Positions 49,350 through 61,319 of a stretch of DNA of 64,000 nucleotides are shown here, in pieces. This DNA is from Viscum album. Lineage: Eukaryota; Streptophyta; Magnoliopsida; Santalales; Viscaceae. The first letter of the stretch is position 1; each line of letters begins with the position of its first letter. The notes beneath the pieces were generated by a model. The model saw only the letters and a list, made by a program, of their open reading frames with translations, did not search any database and had not been told where the DNA came from. The translations under genes and the position numbers were made by a program. The DNA lies in the NCBI GenBank assembly GCA_963277665.1, contig OY728157.1, positions 369,534,067-369,598,066 on the forward strand, read 5' to 3'.

Positions 49350-50569
49350 AAAAGAGGTTCATGAACTGCCACTCACTATTGGCCTCCAAAACTACCTATG
49401 TCTGAGTTTTCCACCTCATATCATCAGTAACGACATTGACATTTCCATGAATAGGAGAAAAATCCAAATAAATGGATTATAGGTGCTCAACACACCTTCA
49501 CTCTTTGAGATTTAAGTCATGATTTTTAAATATGTCTTTATGGTTCTTGTGGTCCGTATACCCCATAAATAATTCTCCCATAAAGTTCATCCTCAAAAAA
49601 TGAAAGGAATAAACCAAAAATTATAACTCGAGACCATGCATTGGGTAACTATACTCGTGAGACATCAACTAACAAGACCATGTTCAATGACTCACTCATC
49701 CTATTTTAATCCTACTCATACCCCAATATTTGAAACTAGACAAAAACTATATAGATTATATCAATATCTAGCAGAATAAGGATTGATGTTGAAGTCAATC
49801 ATACTTTCAACTCTTGAAAGGATATTTCATAGGCTTTAAACAATAAAAAAATCACACCATATTTAGACAATCCCATAATAAAAACTTCTACCTCTAAGAT
49901 GATGAAACCTAGGAAGTGAACCTTATCGATACAAAAAGTGGAATTTGGTGTGCTCAACATACATATGATGCTCCATTAGTTTATTTAGTAAAATGTCAAT
50001 ATGTTTAGTGTAGTTATATTGAGTATGATAATACACCAATATTTCTTCCATAAAGACTACCACAAATGAATCTAGATAAGGGTAGAATACCTAATCCATT
50101 AGATCCATGAAATTTTTTGGCATGTTTGTGAGATAAAATTGCATGAAAAAATACTTTTACAATCCACATATAATATGGAATATTGTACATGGTATATCTG
50201 ATGGTATAACATGCACCTGAAGATATCCCGACCTCAAATCAATCTTACTGAAAAACATTTCTATCTAGATATGGTCAAATGTTCAACAATACAAGGAAAT
50301 GGATACTAGTTCTTAACTATAAGATAATTAAATTTTTAGAAATCCACAAAAATCTGGAGGGTACCATTTTTCTTCTTAGTTAAAATGATAGGTGAACCCC
50401 ATGGCGAAGAACTGGGTTGTATAAAATCCTTAGCCTCCAAATCCTTTAGCTGCCTCTTGAGCTCCTGGAGATCATTAGGTGTCATACTGTAAAGAAGGAC
50501 AGAGACTGGTTTTTCTCCTAGAACTAGATCAATAGTAAAATCTATGTCTATCTTAGGAGGTAATATCAA
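49350..50569 (-). pseudogene. Outer element RT and RNase H
   Basis: The open stretch 50,569-50,336 carries PVSVLLYSMTPNDLQELKRQLKDL, then SPWGSPIILTKKKNGTLQI, the N-terminal RT blocks of gypsy pol. The catalytic block near 50,060-50,040 reads VVVFMEEILVYYHTQ where FxDDILVY is normal, so both catalytic Asp are Glu. At about 49,830-49,740 SFQELKV, a stop, then LTSTSILILLD is the RT/RNase H junction (FxxLKxxLTxAPxLxLPD). The rest of RNase H is poorly readable. Confidence 0.75.
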
Positions 50570-51399
50570 AATTTCATCAATGAATACATCCCTGAATTAA
50601 TCCACTATAAGAGGGAAATCTATACATCACATCCCCTAATTGATCATAGAGAGACTAGAAATATGGGCTATCATGTTTCCTAACTCACGATGATACATTA
50701 CATTTTGACTTTCCTGGAAATCCTATTACACCTTATGAATATATGTACCGATGTAGGGTGATGTTAAAGGAACCCACTGGTGATAGAAATAAGTTTCATC
50801 CTGATAGGGTACTAATCAGTCCATCCTGAGTATCATGTTAACTGTCACCATCATGAGAACAAAGAGGTTCCATACAAAAAGATAACCACCACTCTTAAGG
50901 ATAAATTCCTAACATCAGCATATGATCTCAGATCATATCTCCAATGATGTGTCGAGAGTCATTAAACCACAATAGTAATCTATCTCTAGGACCAAACATT
51001 CCATACATATTGTACATATAAACGAAAGTGTAGAGATAATATCAAAAATGGTATATCATAAAGTATAGGATACTAGAATGGTACCTTGAACTATAAAGAT
51101 ACCAAAATTCAAATCCTATGACATAGGCTACACTGCATGTAGTTGGCCAAATCCCCATCCCTGATATGTTATCGAACTACCTTGAGCAAGCCCAACCTAC
51201 TAGAAATGCCTATTTGAAGTCTGGCAACCTCTACGTTGACCACATGCTCATCATGATTGGCTGGTATTACACTAGCTACCTTATTGGTGAGGATATGTTG
51301 ATCCAAATACTAAGTGGGGATCTAGTATAGATCCTACCGTATAAGGAATATATGGTAACATCTTAAAAAAATGATGAATATGTCCCAACATACCACAAC

Positions 51400-52260
51400 C
51401 TTGTCATTCAATGGTTTTTTTGGGACACTGGGACTTATGTACCATATTTTTTTCACTTGTGTCATTCCATGTAACTATCTACAGGTTTCATATGGTTTCT
51501 ACTACACTCACAGAAAAATTCAAATCAATGTTTTCAACCACTCGATGAACCACTTCCTTGTATCGTTGTGAGACTTCCAAGGCCCAAATTTTCAGTTTTC
51601 CTAAGTTTTTTCTTGGTGATGAGGTCCTAGTTTACTATCTCTAAAATGCTAATTAGCTAGAAAACATTATCATGGGATTTTATGGGATACAAAATCCCAT
51701 CCTCAAAATGTCTCATTGTAGTCAACTCATTAGAAAAAAGTGTTAGTGAAAAGAACTGAATCTCGGTTAAATGAGATGAATTTTCCATCACAAATATAAC
51801 ATCGTACTTTAGATGCATAAAATCTATAGCGCAGTCCAATTTCAGTGTCTGGGGATGAAGTAGTCATATAAGGCTATCTAGAAGTCCACTCATACCATAC
51901 CCTAATGTAAATTAACCTGGGTGATCACGTCCCACCAATGTTTGGTAGAACCATGAATCATATTGGTTGTGAGCTTGATAATCCCCTCCAGAGGCATCTC
52001 TAAATGGTCAAAAATAGATAGAATGACCTCTATACATGACTCATCAGCCTAGGAAAAACCATACCCTAAGAAAATAGGTGGATTTTGTTGCGGTAATTCT
52101 CACATAAACTCTACCATTACAGGGTAAGGTCATAGGGATACCTATATATAATGAATAAATTGATGGAATCTCTCTCAGAACTGAGAATAAACACCTAGGA
52201 TAAAAATGGAAGGAGGATCCATAGGAGGCACTATGTGAGGTAATATGTGTGGCTTAGGGA
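51400..52260 (-). pseudogene. Outer element gag
   Basis: On the minus strand, about 51,990-51,920 reads EGIIKLTTNMIHGSTKHWWDVI, matching the KLxxAxxxLxGxAxxWWE block of the gypsy capsid domain. The open stretch 51,839-51,657 continues with SNELTTMRHFEDGI, matching the region before FxxGLxPxI. About 450 bases further, near 51,520-51,470, FFCEC, then HMK is a remnant of the CCHC knuckle. The protease between gag and RT (about 50,600-51,400) cannot be read with confidence. The start of gag is unclear. Confidence 0.65.
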
Positions 52261-53321
52261 CCACCACCTCTATATAATGGTCATCTCCACCCTCCAAGAA
52301 CATGAATCAAGGATGTTGTGGTGGAATAGCTCTAAAATTACCAAGATTATTCTTCATATAAGTTCAACAACATATAGGATCATAGATAATATAATGGGAC
52401 AAATACACAACTTCCAATATAAAAGTTTCACCGACCTGCCTTCTCTTAATGAAATATATAAGTGATAAGTAAGATAATAAGGATCACAATTGATACTCTC
52501 TATTTCCCACTCCTAATGTAATGACTAGCTTATCCTCATTGTCTTGAGAATACAACAAGTCATTACTTGGCCTTAAGAGACATCCCCAAGGCACCAAAGG
52601 CTGGTAATAAATTCCGAAGGGTTTCAAAACAAGTGGGGGACAATTTAACCTTTTATATCATACCACAGAACCAACAACCATAAACAAAATAATCAATTAT
52701 ATGATGCATGATAAAAACTAAGATAACTCAACCATTTATTTTATCATAAACTAACCAAGAGTACCACAACTGAAACCAACACTAAATCAGAGTAAACAAC
52801 GGAAATAAAAACTAAAAGACTACAAGACGACAACCCAAATCCATGGTCCACAAGCTCCAAGCTCCAACATCATGAACCAGCCCAAGTATCACAAAGTAGT
52901 GCTATGAACATGTGACACATTTCATTTTCCAACATCCTGGTATATGACATCTGCAAAAGCCCCAACATGCCAAAGAAGGGGGTGAGTAATGAAACTCAAA
53001 AGGTTTTACCCGATGACTTCCCAACCCATGACTCCAGGATAAAACATGTTATCACATTTATATAAAAAAAATTATATAAAACAATTCCAAAATAGTTCAC
53101 AATATAACAAGTTCCATGTCAAAACCATTTTTCAACAAAAACCATCTTTATCAAGAAAATCAACCAAGCAAAGTTTCCAATCAAATTCCCATTTCCGTTT
53201 TCGCACATTCATTACATTTCCCAAATCCACACAACCAACCATGCATGAAACCTGGACCTCCCTATACTCGCGAGTGGTGAGTTATCCTTCCAATAATCCG
53301 TCACTTAGTGGACTACCTTGA

Positions 53322-53440
53322 TGGGGGTACTTCACGCCCTTATCCGTCCTGACCTTTTTATGGGGGTACCTCTCAACCTTATCCATCCCAACCTTTTGAT
53401 GGGGGGTACTTATCGCCCTTATCCATCCCAATGCATATGA
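53322..53440. repeat. Three 39-bp tandem units in the inner 3' LTR
   Basis: Three head-to-tail copies built on CCTTTTGATGGGGGTACTTC, then CCCTTATCCATCCCAA, with substitutions and one or two length changes. The 5' LTR has the matching array at 60,505-60,615. Confidence 0.8.
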
Positions 53441-54119
53441 ACAAACACCACAACCCATGAAAATCCATGCCAAAACCAAGGGTGTTCAAAAAATTTCAAT
53501 AAAGCATCAAACCTTTTATTGAAAACCATTTATTTCAAGCAGCAAAACCATAACCATTATAAAATCACCATTTTAAATTCACCTCAACAAACACTTTCAA
53601 AAAACACACAATTTCCATCACCTATTTCTTAAAAGGGGTTTCAACTATTCTTTCACAGCAGATAAACAAACCATTTCAATCAAGGAAAACAATTTGAATC
53701 AAATCCTTCAAGTTCTAATAAAGAGGAATCAGGAGTGAAGCCACCTACCTCAAAAAATTATATGAAACCAACCAACGGACGAAGAACGCCAACAAAAAAG
53801 AGTCAAATACTCCCCGAAACCCCCTTAGATTCCTTCCCCTAGCACCAAAAAAACCAAAAATGAACTTAAAAGTCTTCTACTACCTTATATCTACCCAACT
53901 TGGGTGTATATCTAAGGATCCATCAATAGTGAAGAAGGAGATCTAAGAAAACTAAAGGAAACGAGACTTACCTAGATCAACCGACATCTAAACGCCAAGG
54001 AAAACCTCCTAATCACATCCAAAACGCCTGGTAAGGGTTCTCCCACCTTCACCAGAGAGAAATCCTGAGTTAGGGCCGTCTAGGAGCAAAAAAGAGTGGG
54101 TTTAATTATAAAATGGATT

Positions 54120-54350
54120 AGATCCTTAGAAATAGGATCTATGTTGACCCCGCGCACGGTGTGTCCGCACGACTAGGCAAATAGTGTACTAATCATGTGG
54201 TAGTCACTACTTGGAAGGGGCGCTCCACATGGCCTCCTCACACAGTTTGCCAAAACCGTGCACACACTGTGTGGTCTCCTCTGTCCAAAGTGACCACCAC
54301 CTGCATGGCTTCTGCATGGTTTAGGAAACCCATGTGAAGCCCGTGCGTCA
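54120..54350. repeat. GC-richer U3 segment with repeated GCAYGG motifs, 3' LTR
   Basis: This segment near the start of the LTR (minus orientation) is clearly GC-richer than its surroundings. It carries repeated CGCACGG, CGCACG, ACATGG and GCATGG motifs. The 5' LTR has the equivalent at 61,320-61,515. Likely a U3 regulatory segment; function is inference. Confidence 0.5.
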
Positions 54351-54469
54351 CCATTTTTTTCCCTTAAACACTTTAAAAGTATCCAACCTTTCCCAACCAT
54401 TTATCATATACTTCATGTTATTAAAAAGCATTAAACAAGGGTTACTTACCAGAAACTGAGGGTACTACA

Positions 54470-54481
54470 TTATCCCCACCA
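54470..54481 (-). other. Polypurine tract of the inner chromovirus
   Basis: The minus strand reads GGTGGGGATAA immediately before TGTAGTACC, the start of the 3' LTR. This is the usual form in Tekay-like elements. Confidence 0.8.
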
Positions 54482-54534
54482 TTGGACTTTCCGTCCACAG
54501 AAAGTATAAAACCATTACTTGCTTGAAAGAGTTC

Positions 54535-54830
54535 CGTCCACTGCTCTTTCATTTCTTTCTCGCGTTCCCAAGTATCTTCCTGAATCTAACCATGTTTCCA
54601 CAAAACCCACACTAGACCGATACTTTTTCCATGCAAGACTTTACCCTGCCTATCCATAATCCGCATCGGAATATGTACCAACGAAGCATCTGGCTCTAGG
54701 TCAACGTGATCCCATCTTATCACATAGTCAGGATCGGGCTGATACTTCTTCAATTGAGAAACATGGAACACATTATGCACTGCACTGAACCATGGTGGTA
54801 ATGCCAAACGATATGCCACCTCACCAACCA
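54535..54830 (-). pseudogene. Inner element integrase tail and chromodomain
   Basis: The open stretch 54,819-54,586 begins [33 protein letters not shown], the conserved end of the gypsy integrase. It continues with [24 protein letters not shown], then a stop, then IQEDTWEREKEMKEQW (to about 54,540), which is the chromodomain core. One TAG stop lies within the core, where Gly-(x)-Glu is usual. It is the last coding part before the polypurine tract. Confidence 0.85.
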
Positions 54831-54839
54831 GTTCCAGTA

Positions 54840-55950
54840 TCTCAAAAGGGCTTATATATCGAGGAGATAATTTTCCCTACTTCCCAAAATAACGTTGTGC
54901 AAGCCTTGGAGAGATTCTCAAAAAAGACATGATCACTCACTGCAAATGAAAAAGGTCTTCAGTGATGATCCACATAAGCTTTCTAACGACTCTGTGCCAT
55001 CTCCATCTCCTTTTTTATCAACTGAATCTTCTTCATTGTTTATTGGACAAGGCTTGGCCCAACTAGTGAAGTCTCACCTATTTCCACCCAACAAAGTGAA
55101 GAACAACAAGGACACCCATACAATGCTTCAAATGGAGCCATGTGTATTGAGGCCTGATAACTGTTGTTATGTGAGAACTACACTAAAGGCATGTTCTCTA
55201 CCCACGAGACACCAAAATCAATTACAAAAGCCCGCAACATGTCTTCCAACGTCAATATCATCCTTTCAGATTTTCCATCTATCTAAGGATGATACACCGT
55301 ACTCATATTCAACTGAGTTTATAGGGAATTCTGTAAGGAAAACTAGAAACAATATGTGAACCTCGAATCCCTATTAGACACGATTGAAACTGGTATGCCA
55401 TGTCTCTTTACCACTTCTCGGATATATGTTTTGGAGATATCCCCCACCATATTAGATTCACGACTAGGGAGGAAAATGGGACGACTTGGTAAGCTGATCC
55501 ACTATCACCCATATGGAATCATGCTTCAGAACCATTCTTGGGAGACCTCTAATGAAATCCATAGCTATATGCTCCCATTTACATAGTGGAATTGGTAGAG
55601 ATTGCAACATACCCATTGGCCGCTGATGTTCTACTTTAACTTGATGACAAGTTACACACCTTGAAACAAATTCAACTACCTTACATTTCATGCCACTCCA
55701 CCAAAACTACACCTTCAACTCCTTATAAATCTTCGGTGTACCTGGGTGTACAACCCATCTTGAATGGTGATAATCATGAAGTATTTGTTCCTGAAAAACC
55801 ATAGGTACAACCATCCGATCTTTGAAACACAAAACTGAACTCCCATCCAGCTTCCATCCCTCAATGGTCTCCCCACCATTTTGTTTTGAACTAATTGCAA
55901 CACAGTATACATCAGATGCCTGTGCCTCCTTTACTATCTCCACCAAATCA
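54840..55950 (-). pseudogene. Inner element integrase (zinc finger and core)
   Basis: At 55,946-55,707 the frame includes LHDYHHSRWVVHPGTPKIYKELKV, and the next frame (55,691-55,464) CVTCHQVKVEHQRPMGMLQ; together they form the HHCC zinc finger. IPLCKWEHIAMDFIRGLPR, then WVIVDQLTKSSHF, is the start of the catalytic core with the first Asp kept. The rest of the core (55,450-54,850) is readable only in pieces. The large plus-strand frame at 54,895-55,359 is its antisense shadow. Confidence 0.85.
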
Positions 55951-56149
55951 GGAACAAGTGCAATTGGAAAGAAAACTACAACATCAGCTCGGTCTTCACA
56001 TTATTTACGCATATCGGCTAGGAACGACATCATCTTCCACTCATCTAAAGCTTCTTGTACCAACTAAGCATATGACTTTCTGCTTAGTGCACCGGCCACC
56101 GAATTTCCCTTACCAGGTGTATACATCAAGTAAAAGTAGAACATTTTAA

Positions 56150-56560
56150 GATAATCCAGCCATCTCCTCTACCTTAGATTCAAATATTGTTGTGAGAAAA
56201 TATGCTTCAAACTCTTATGATCCGTAAACATAATGAATTTCTCACCAAAGAGATAATTACACCAAGTCTTCAAGGCATGCACAACTACAGCTAACTCAAA
56301 ATCACCTGTTGGGTAGTTCTTTTTATTCACTCTCAACTATCTTGATCCATAAGTATCAACATGGTCTCCTTGCATGAGAACACATCCTAAACCAGATCCT
56401 AAAGCGTCACAATACACCACGTACCCCTATCCTGATTCCAGAAAAATCAAGATGGGTGCTGATGTAAGGAAAACTTTCAACTATTGAAAAGATCTCTGAC
56501 ATTACTCAGTTCATTGAAATGCACTATTCTTTTTTGTCAATGCTGTCACAGGTGGAGCTA
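56150..56560 (-). pseudogene. Inner element RNase H
   Basis: Near 56,425-56,365 the minus strand reads VVYCDALGSGLGCVLMQGDH, matching VxxSDASxxGLGxVLMQ, with the catalytic Asp kept. The conserved THDLELAAVVHALKxWRHYL-like part lies at about 56,310-56,220 (ELAVVVHALKTW). It lies between RT and integrase as in all gypsy elements. Confidence 0.8.
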
Positions 56561-56799
56561 TTTGTGAGAAGTCATGCACACAGCGTTGTTAATAACTAGC
56601 CAGACCAAGAAAACTTCATATTTCAAAGACATTCTTCGGTGGTTGCCAATAAAGAACAACTTCTATCTATTCTAGATCCACTAAAACGACTTTCTCAGAA
56701 ATAACATGGCCCAGAAAGCGTACCTCTTGTATCCAAAAATCTTACTTTGATAATTTGGAAAACAACTAATGGTCTCTCAAGATTTGTAACACTGTTTGC

Positions 56800-57400
56800 A
56801 GGTGCACTTCATGATCAGCCCTTGTTTTTAAATAGACCAAAATATTGTCCACAAAAACCAAAAAAAAAAGAATCCAGATATCACTGAAATATCCGATTCA
56901 TCAATTCCATAAATACTTTAGGTGAATTCTTAAGACCAAAAGGCATGAATACATATTTTTAGTGGCCATATCTACTTCTGAAGGCTGTATTAGGAATGAC
57001 CTCCTTCCGAACTCGTAACTGGTGATATCCTGACCGCAAGTTAATCTTAGAGAACCACTAATCTCCACTCAATTGATCAAACATGTCATCAATGTGTGGA
57101 AGTGTATATCCATTCTTTATTGTATCTTAGTTAAGTTTACGATAATCCACACATAGCCTCAAAATTCCATCTGCTTTCTTTACAAACAAAACTGGTGCTA
57201 CCCATGGAGACATGCTTGGCTAAATAAAACCTTTGTTTTCCAGTTCTTCCAAATACACTTTCAATTCCTTTAACTCTATTGGTTACATCCTATAAGATGG
57301 AAGTGAGATAGTGCTGGTCCCTGGAAGAAGATTAATCATAAACTCCACTTCTTTTACTGGTGGTAACCCTGAGAAGTTTTTAGGAAAAACATCAAGAAAT
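56800..57400 (-). pseudogene. Inner element reverse transcriptase
   Basis: At about 57,230-57,125 the minus strand reads [28 protein letters not shown] followed by a stop, an almost canonical gypsy RT block. At 56,858-56,830 the catalytic block reads VFVDNILVYLKT, so the second Asp of FVDD is Asn. Stops interrupt at about 57,220 and 57,130. RT copies the RNA into cDNA; this one has lost a catalytic residue as well as its frame. Confidence 0.85.
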
Positions 57401-57444
57401 TGATCAGTTAATACTGGAAAACTGTTATTAGCTATTTTTTCCAT

Positions 57445-57897
57445 TTATTCCATGTTTAACACAAACAAATGGTTAGAGATAATTTCTACTAATGGTGACA
57501 ACAATCTCGTTGCACCTCCCTTCACCACTCTTTCCTCTCTAAAGAGATGCTCGACGCCATCCACAGTCGCAAAACTGACTGTTCTGCTATAATAGTCGAT
57601 GTGAGCCCTAAACTCTATCAACCAATCCATACCCAGGATTATATCATAGACATCCATCTCTAGCATAGAGAAATCCCATTTCTTCTCATCTCCATCAACA
57701 GTTATAGAACATGCTCTACACACGAAGGATCTACATTTTCTTTCATCGAGAGGAGTTTGAAGTTTTATCACATAAGGCATCATTTCAGGTTTTAAGTTCA
57801 GAAAATCAGCAATACGAGAAGCAAAAAAAGAATGTGATGCACCAGTATTGAAGAACACTTTCATAAGGGTATAATTCAAAAGAATCGTACCTCTCAC
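57445..57897 (-). pseudogene. Inner element aspartic protease
   Basis: A 150-codon open stretch reads MKVFFNTGASHSFFASRIADFL near its start and MDVYDIILGMDWL in its middle, both hallmarks of the gypsy retroviral-type protease. The catalytic DTG has become NTG (Asn codon at 57,847-57,849), so it cannot cleave although this is the longest unbroken part of the element. It follows gag and precedes RT. Confidence 0.9.
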
Positions 57898-57899
57898 CG

Positions 57900-59078
57900 T
57901 AGACGGTCAAGACTGGTCATCCACAATCACATGTTCCACTCCATACAATTGATTTGTTGCTGTACTTTGCTCCTTATTACCTTGTTGAGATTTCCCTTCT
58001 TGAGGAGTCATGGTATTCCGGGAATCACCATAGCTGGCTCTCTTCTTCTGGGGAGACCGATTTTTCCATTCTCTCCCTATCGAAGCATGAGATGAATGAG
58101 ACACCTAAGAAGTGTCAGAAACACCTGACTGTGGAGCACTGCGACAATATCGTTGATGATACCCCATCTTGTTGCAATTGTGGTATGCTCTCGGTGGTGC
58201 TGTACATTCTATTTTCATGTGATCAATCGAGCCACATTGAAAACACCAGGCTTTCGTCATGGGTCATGGAGGAAGATTCACCAATCCAGTTGTCTGATTC
58301 TGATTCGCACTCCCACCTTGGAAGTAGGTGCCCCTCTTCCACTTGTTCCCAACATTGGAGTTCCCACCCGTTCCTGTGGGTATCATCATACTTCCTCCTC
58401 CCAGTACTCCTGAGCTATCTCTTTTAGCCATTGTTGCTTAGTTTACTATCTCCGTATAATACGTAATACAGATCAAAACTATCTTTGAGAGAACTCCTGT
58501 CACAACCCTGATTCGAAGATGCGTGCCTTCAGCGACGCACTTGCAGAAACATCCGGTGCAAAGCGCACTAAATTCATGAATTTAGCCGCATACTCCGTGA
58601 CAAATAGATTCTCCTACTTCATGCAGAAAAATTCCATCATCCTCTGGATCTTGAACGAGTGAGGATAGAATTTTTTATTAAACAATTCCTCAAATTCCTC
58701 CCAGCCCAGGCCTTGATCTACCTTATCCTGCCCCACTAGCTCCCACCACTGTCGTGAAAAATCCTACAATATATATGTCACAAACTTTACTTTTAGTTCT
58801 ACTGGTGTGCCGATGAAATCAAAGATACGATTCATCCTACTCAGCCACACCACCACCATTTCTGGTTCAGAATCACCACGAAAGATGGGTGGATTCTACT
58901 TGTGTAACTAGACGGAATGCTCTACATACCTTGACTCATCCCTTTGATTCCCCGTGTCCACAACCTAAAATGCTTGAACTATACTTTGGAGTAGCTACTA
59001 GTTCACTTGTGGCTCATGTACGACCACATTCTCCACAACCTCTTCCGTTTGGTTTCTACAACGCCTAACGGGTGCCAT
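57900..59078 (-). pseudogene. Inner element gag
   Basis: It begins MAPVRRCRNQTEEVVEN at 59,078 and meets stops after about 25 codons. The capsid block near 58,770-58,625 reads FSRQWWELV, then WEEFEELFNKKFYPHSF, then MMEFF, typical of gypsy gag. Two knuckles lie at 58,245-58,162: CFQCGSIDHMKIEC is an intact CX2CX4HX4C, and the next reads YHNCNKMGYHQRYC, in which the first Cys and the His are both Tyr. The plus-strand frames over this region (57,954-58,427) are antisense shadows. Confidence 0.85.
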
Positions 59079-59689
59079 TTTCTATACAAACAATGCACGC
59101 CGTTAGTCTTACTTCCTAGAAACTGAAGAATTAATATTTCAATTTCTATCAAATCAATATCAAAACATTGATTTCCAACCATCAAGATTTTCCACATTTA
59201 CCCATTTCTAAAAAAATATTTTCTTTCTTTTTGAAAATCAATCTATTTTCAAAATACATCAACCATTCTCTTTTCGAAATCTTTCATTTGAAAACACGTT
59301 TAAAATTTTCAGAAATCACGCTTTTGCATCAAACCATAATCCATTTCTCAAAATGATATATGCACTCCTAGTGGGAAGCCATTCCTCTAATGCATGTCAG
59401 GCTCATATCATTGGCTAAACCCATGACAATGAGATTTGTTATCCTATAAGTGTCTCCAAAAAACTTATGTACCCAACTCCCGGGTAACATGAAGTTCAGC
59501 ATAAAAAGGTTAGATACGTCTTTTTATGCTCTACATTCCAAGTTCCGACAATCCTACTCCTTCCTAAGATGACCACCCAAGGAATAGACACATAATAATT
59601 CAATGCCAAGACCAACAAAAACTGATGACTACTTGTTCCACAAAGAAAGGAACAAGATGATTGCATTTATACCCCAAAGAAAGAATAAA
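59079..59689 (-). other. Leader of the inner chromovirus
   Basis: About 0.6 kb between primer site and gag start. No gene is seen; the frame 59,629-59,880 on the minus strand overlaps the LTR end and primer site and is spurious. Confidence 0.6.
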
Positions 59690-59698
59690 CTGATACCA
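59690..59698 (-). other. tRNA-iMet primer binding site of the inner chromovirus
   Basis: The minus strand reads TGGTATCAG two bases after the LTR end, a perfect match to the first nine bases of the plant iMet primer site. Confidence 0.85.
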
Positions 59699-60504
59699 TT
59701 TTTAATGACCCACTTATCCTCATTGGATTGAGAATACAGCAAGTCATTACATGGCCTTAAGCGACATCCCCAAGGTGCCAAAGGCTGGAAATAAATGATG
59801 AAGGGTTTCAAAACAAGTGGGGGATGATTTACCCTTTTAGAACATACCACAGAACCAACAAACATAACCAAACTAATCAACTAAATGATGCATGATAAAA
59901 GCTAAGGCAACTCAACCATTTATTTTATCATAAACCAACCAAGAGTACCACAATGGAAACCAACACTAAATCAGATTAAACAAAGGAAAGACAAACTAAA
60001 AGACTACAAGATGATAACCCAACTCTATGCTCCATAATCGCCAAGCTCCAACATCACGAACCAGCCCAAGTATCATGAAGTAGTGCTATGAACATGTGAT
60101 ACTTTTCCTTTGCCAATATCCTGGTTTAAGACATCTGAAAAAGCACCAACATGCCAATGCAGGGGGTGAGTAATGAAACTCAGTAGGTTTTCCCCGATGA
60201 CTTCCCAACCCATGCCTCTAGGATAAAACATATTAGAACATTTATATAAAACAATTTATATAAAAAAAATTCCAAAATAGTTCACAATATAACATGTTCC
60301 ATGTCAAAACCATTTTTCAACAAAAACCATCTTTCTCAAGAAAAGCAACCAAGCAAAGTTTCCAAAAAAATTCCCTTTTCCATTTTGGAACATTCATTCC
60401 ATTTCCCAAATCCACACAACCAACCATGCATGCAACCTGGACCTCCCTATACTCGCTAGTGGTGAGTTATCCTTCCACTAAGCCGTCACTTAGTGGACTA
60501 CCTT

Positions 60505-60615
60505 GACGGAGGTACTTCACGCCCTTATCCATCCCAACCTTTTGATGGGGGTACTTCTCGCCCTTATCCATCCCAACCTTTTGATGGGGTTACTTCTCAC
60601 CCTTATCCATCCCAA
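60505..60615. repeat. Three 39-bp tandem units in the inner 5' LTR
   Basis: Three copies, the last two nearly identical, of a unit containing CCTTTTGATGGGGGTACTTC and CCCTTATCCATCCCAA. Because 39 is a multiple of 3 the array gives an open frame with a 13-residue period. Confidence 0.85.
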
Positions 60616-61319
60616 TGCATATTAACACACACCACAACCCATGAAAATCCATGCCAAAAACAAGTGTGTTCAAAACATTTCAATAAATCATCAATCATTT
60701 TATTGAAAACCATTTCTTTCAAGCAGCAAAACCATAACCAGTTTAAAATCACCATTTTAAATTCACTTCAACAAACACTTTCCAAAAACACAAAATTTCC
60801 ATCACTCGTTACTTAAAAGGGGTTTCAACCATTCTTTCACATCATATAAACAAATCATTTCAATCAAGGAAAACAATTTGAAACAAAGCCTTCATGTTCT
60901 AAGAAAGAGGAATCGAGAGTGAAGCCACCTACCTCAACAAATTAGGAGAAACCAACCAACAGATGAAGAACTCCAACAAAACTGAGTCAACTACTCCATG
61001 AAACCTCTTTAGTTTTTTCCCCTAGCACCTACAAAACCAAAAACAAACTTAAAAGTCATCCACTACCTTAGATCTACCCACCATGGGCATAGATCTAAGG
61101 ATCAATCAAGAGGGAAGAAGGAGATATAAGAAAACTAAAGGAACTGAGACTTACCTAGATCAACCGACCTCTAAACGCCAAGGAAAACCTCTAGATCACT
61201 TCCAAAACGCCTGGTATGTGTTATCCCACCTTCACTAGAGAGAAATCCCGAGTTAGGGCCGTCTAGGAGCAAAAACGAGTGGGTTTAACTATAAAAAGGA
61301 TTAGATCCTCAAAAACAGG

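Larger units (their letters stand above)
52517..54469 (-). repeat. 3' LTR of the inner chromovirus
   Basis: On the plus strand it starts TGTAATGACTAG and ends GGGTACTACA. It aligns along its whole length with 59,701-61,652. Plus-strand frames inside it (53,046-53,321) and the minus frames at 53,282-53,479 and 54,173-54,400 are parts of the LTR, not genes. Confidence 0.92.

Noticed and set aside
54895..55359. 154-codon open frame on the plus strand
   Set aside because: It lies antisense to the inner element's integrase and has no motif of its own.
57954..58427. 157-codon open frame on the plus strand (and 58,153-58,413)
   Set aside because: Antisense to gag, covering the zinc knuckles read on the minus strand.
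59690..59698. tRNA-like sequence TGGTATCAG
   Set aside because: It is the primer binding site beside the LTR, not a tRNA gene; no cloverleaf surrounds it.
60493..60816. 107-codon frame with a 13-residue repeat
   Set aside because: Produced by the 39-bp LTR minisatellite; the other LTR does not keep the frame.
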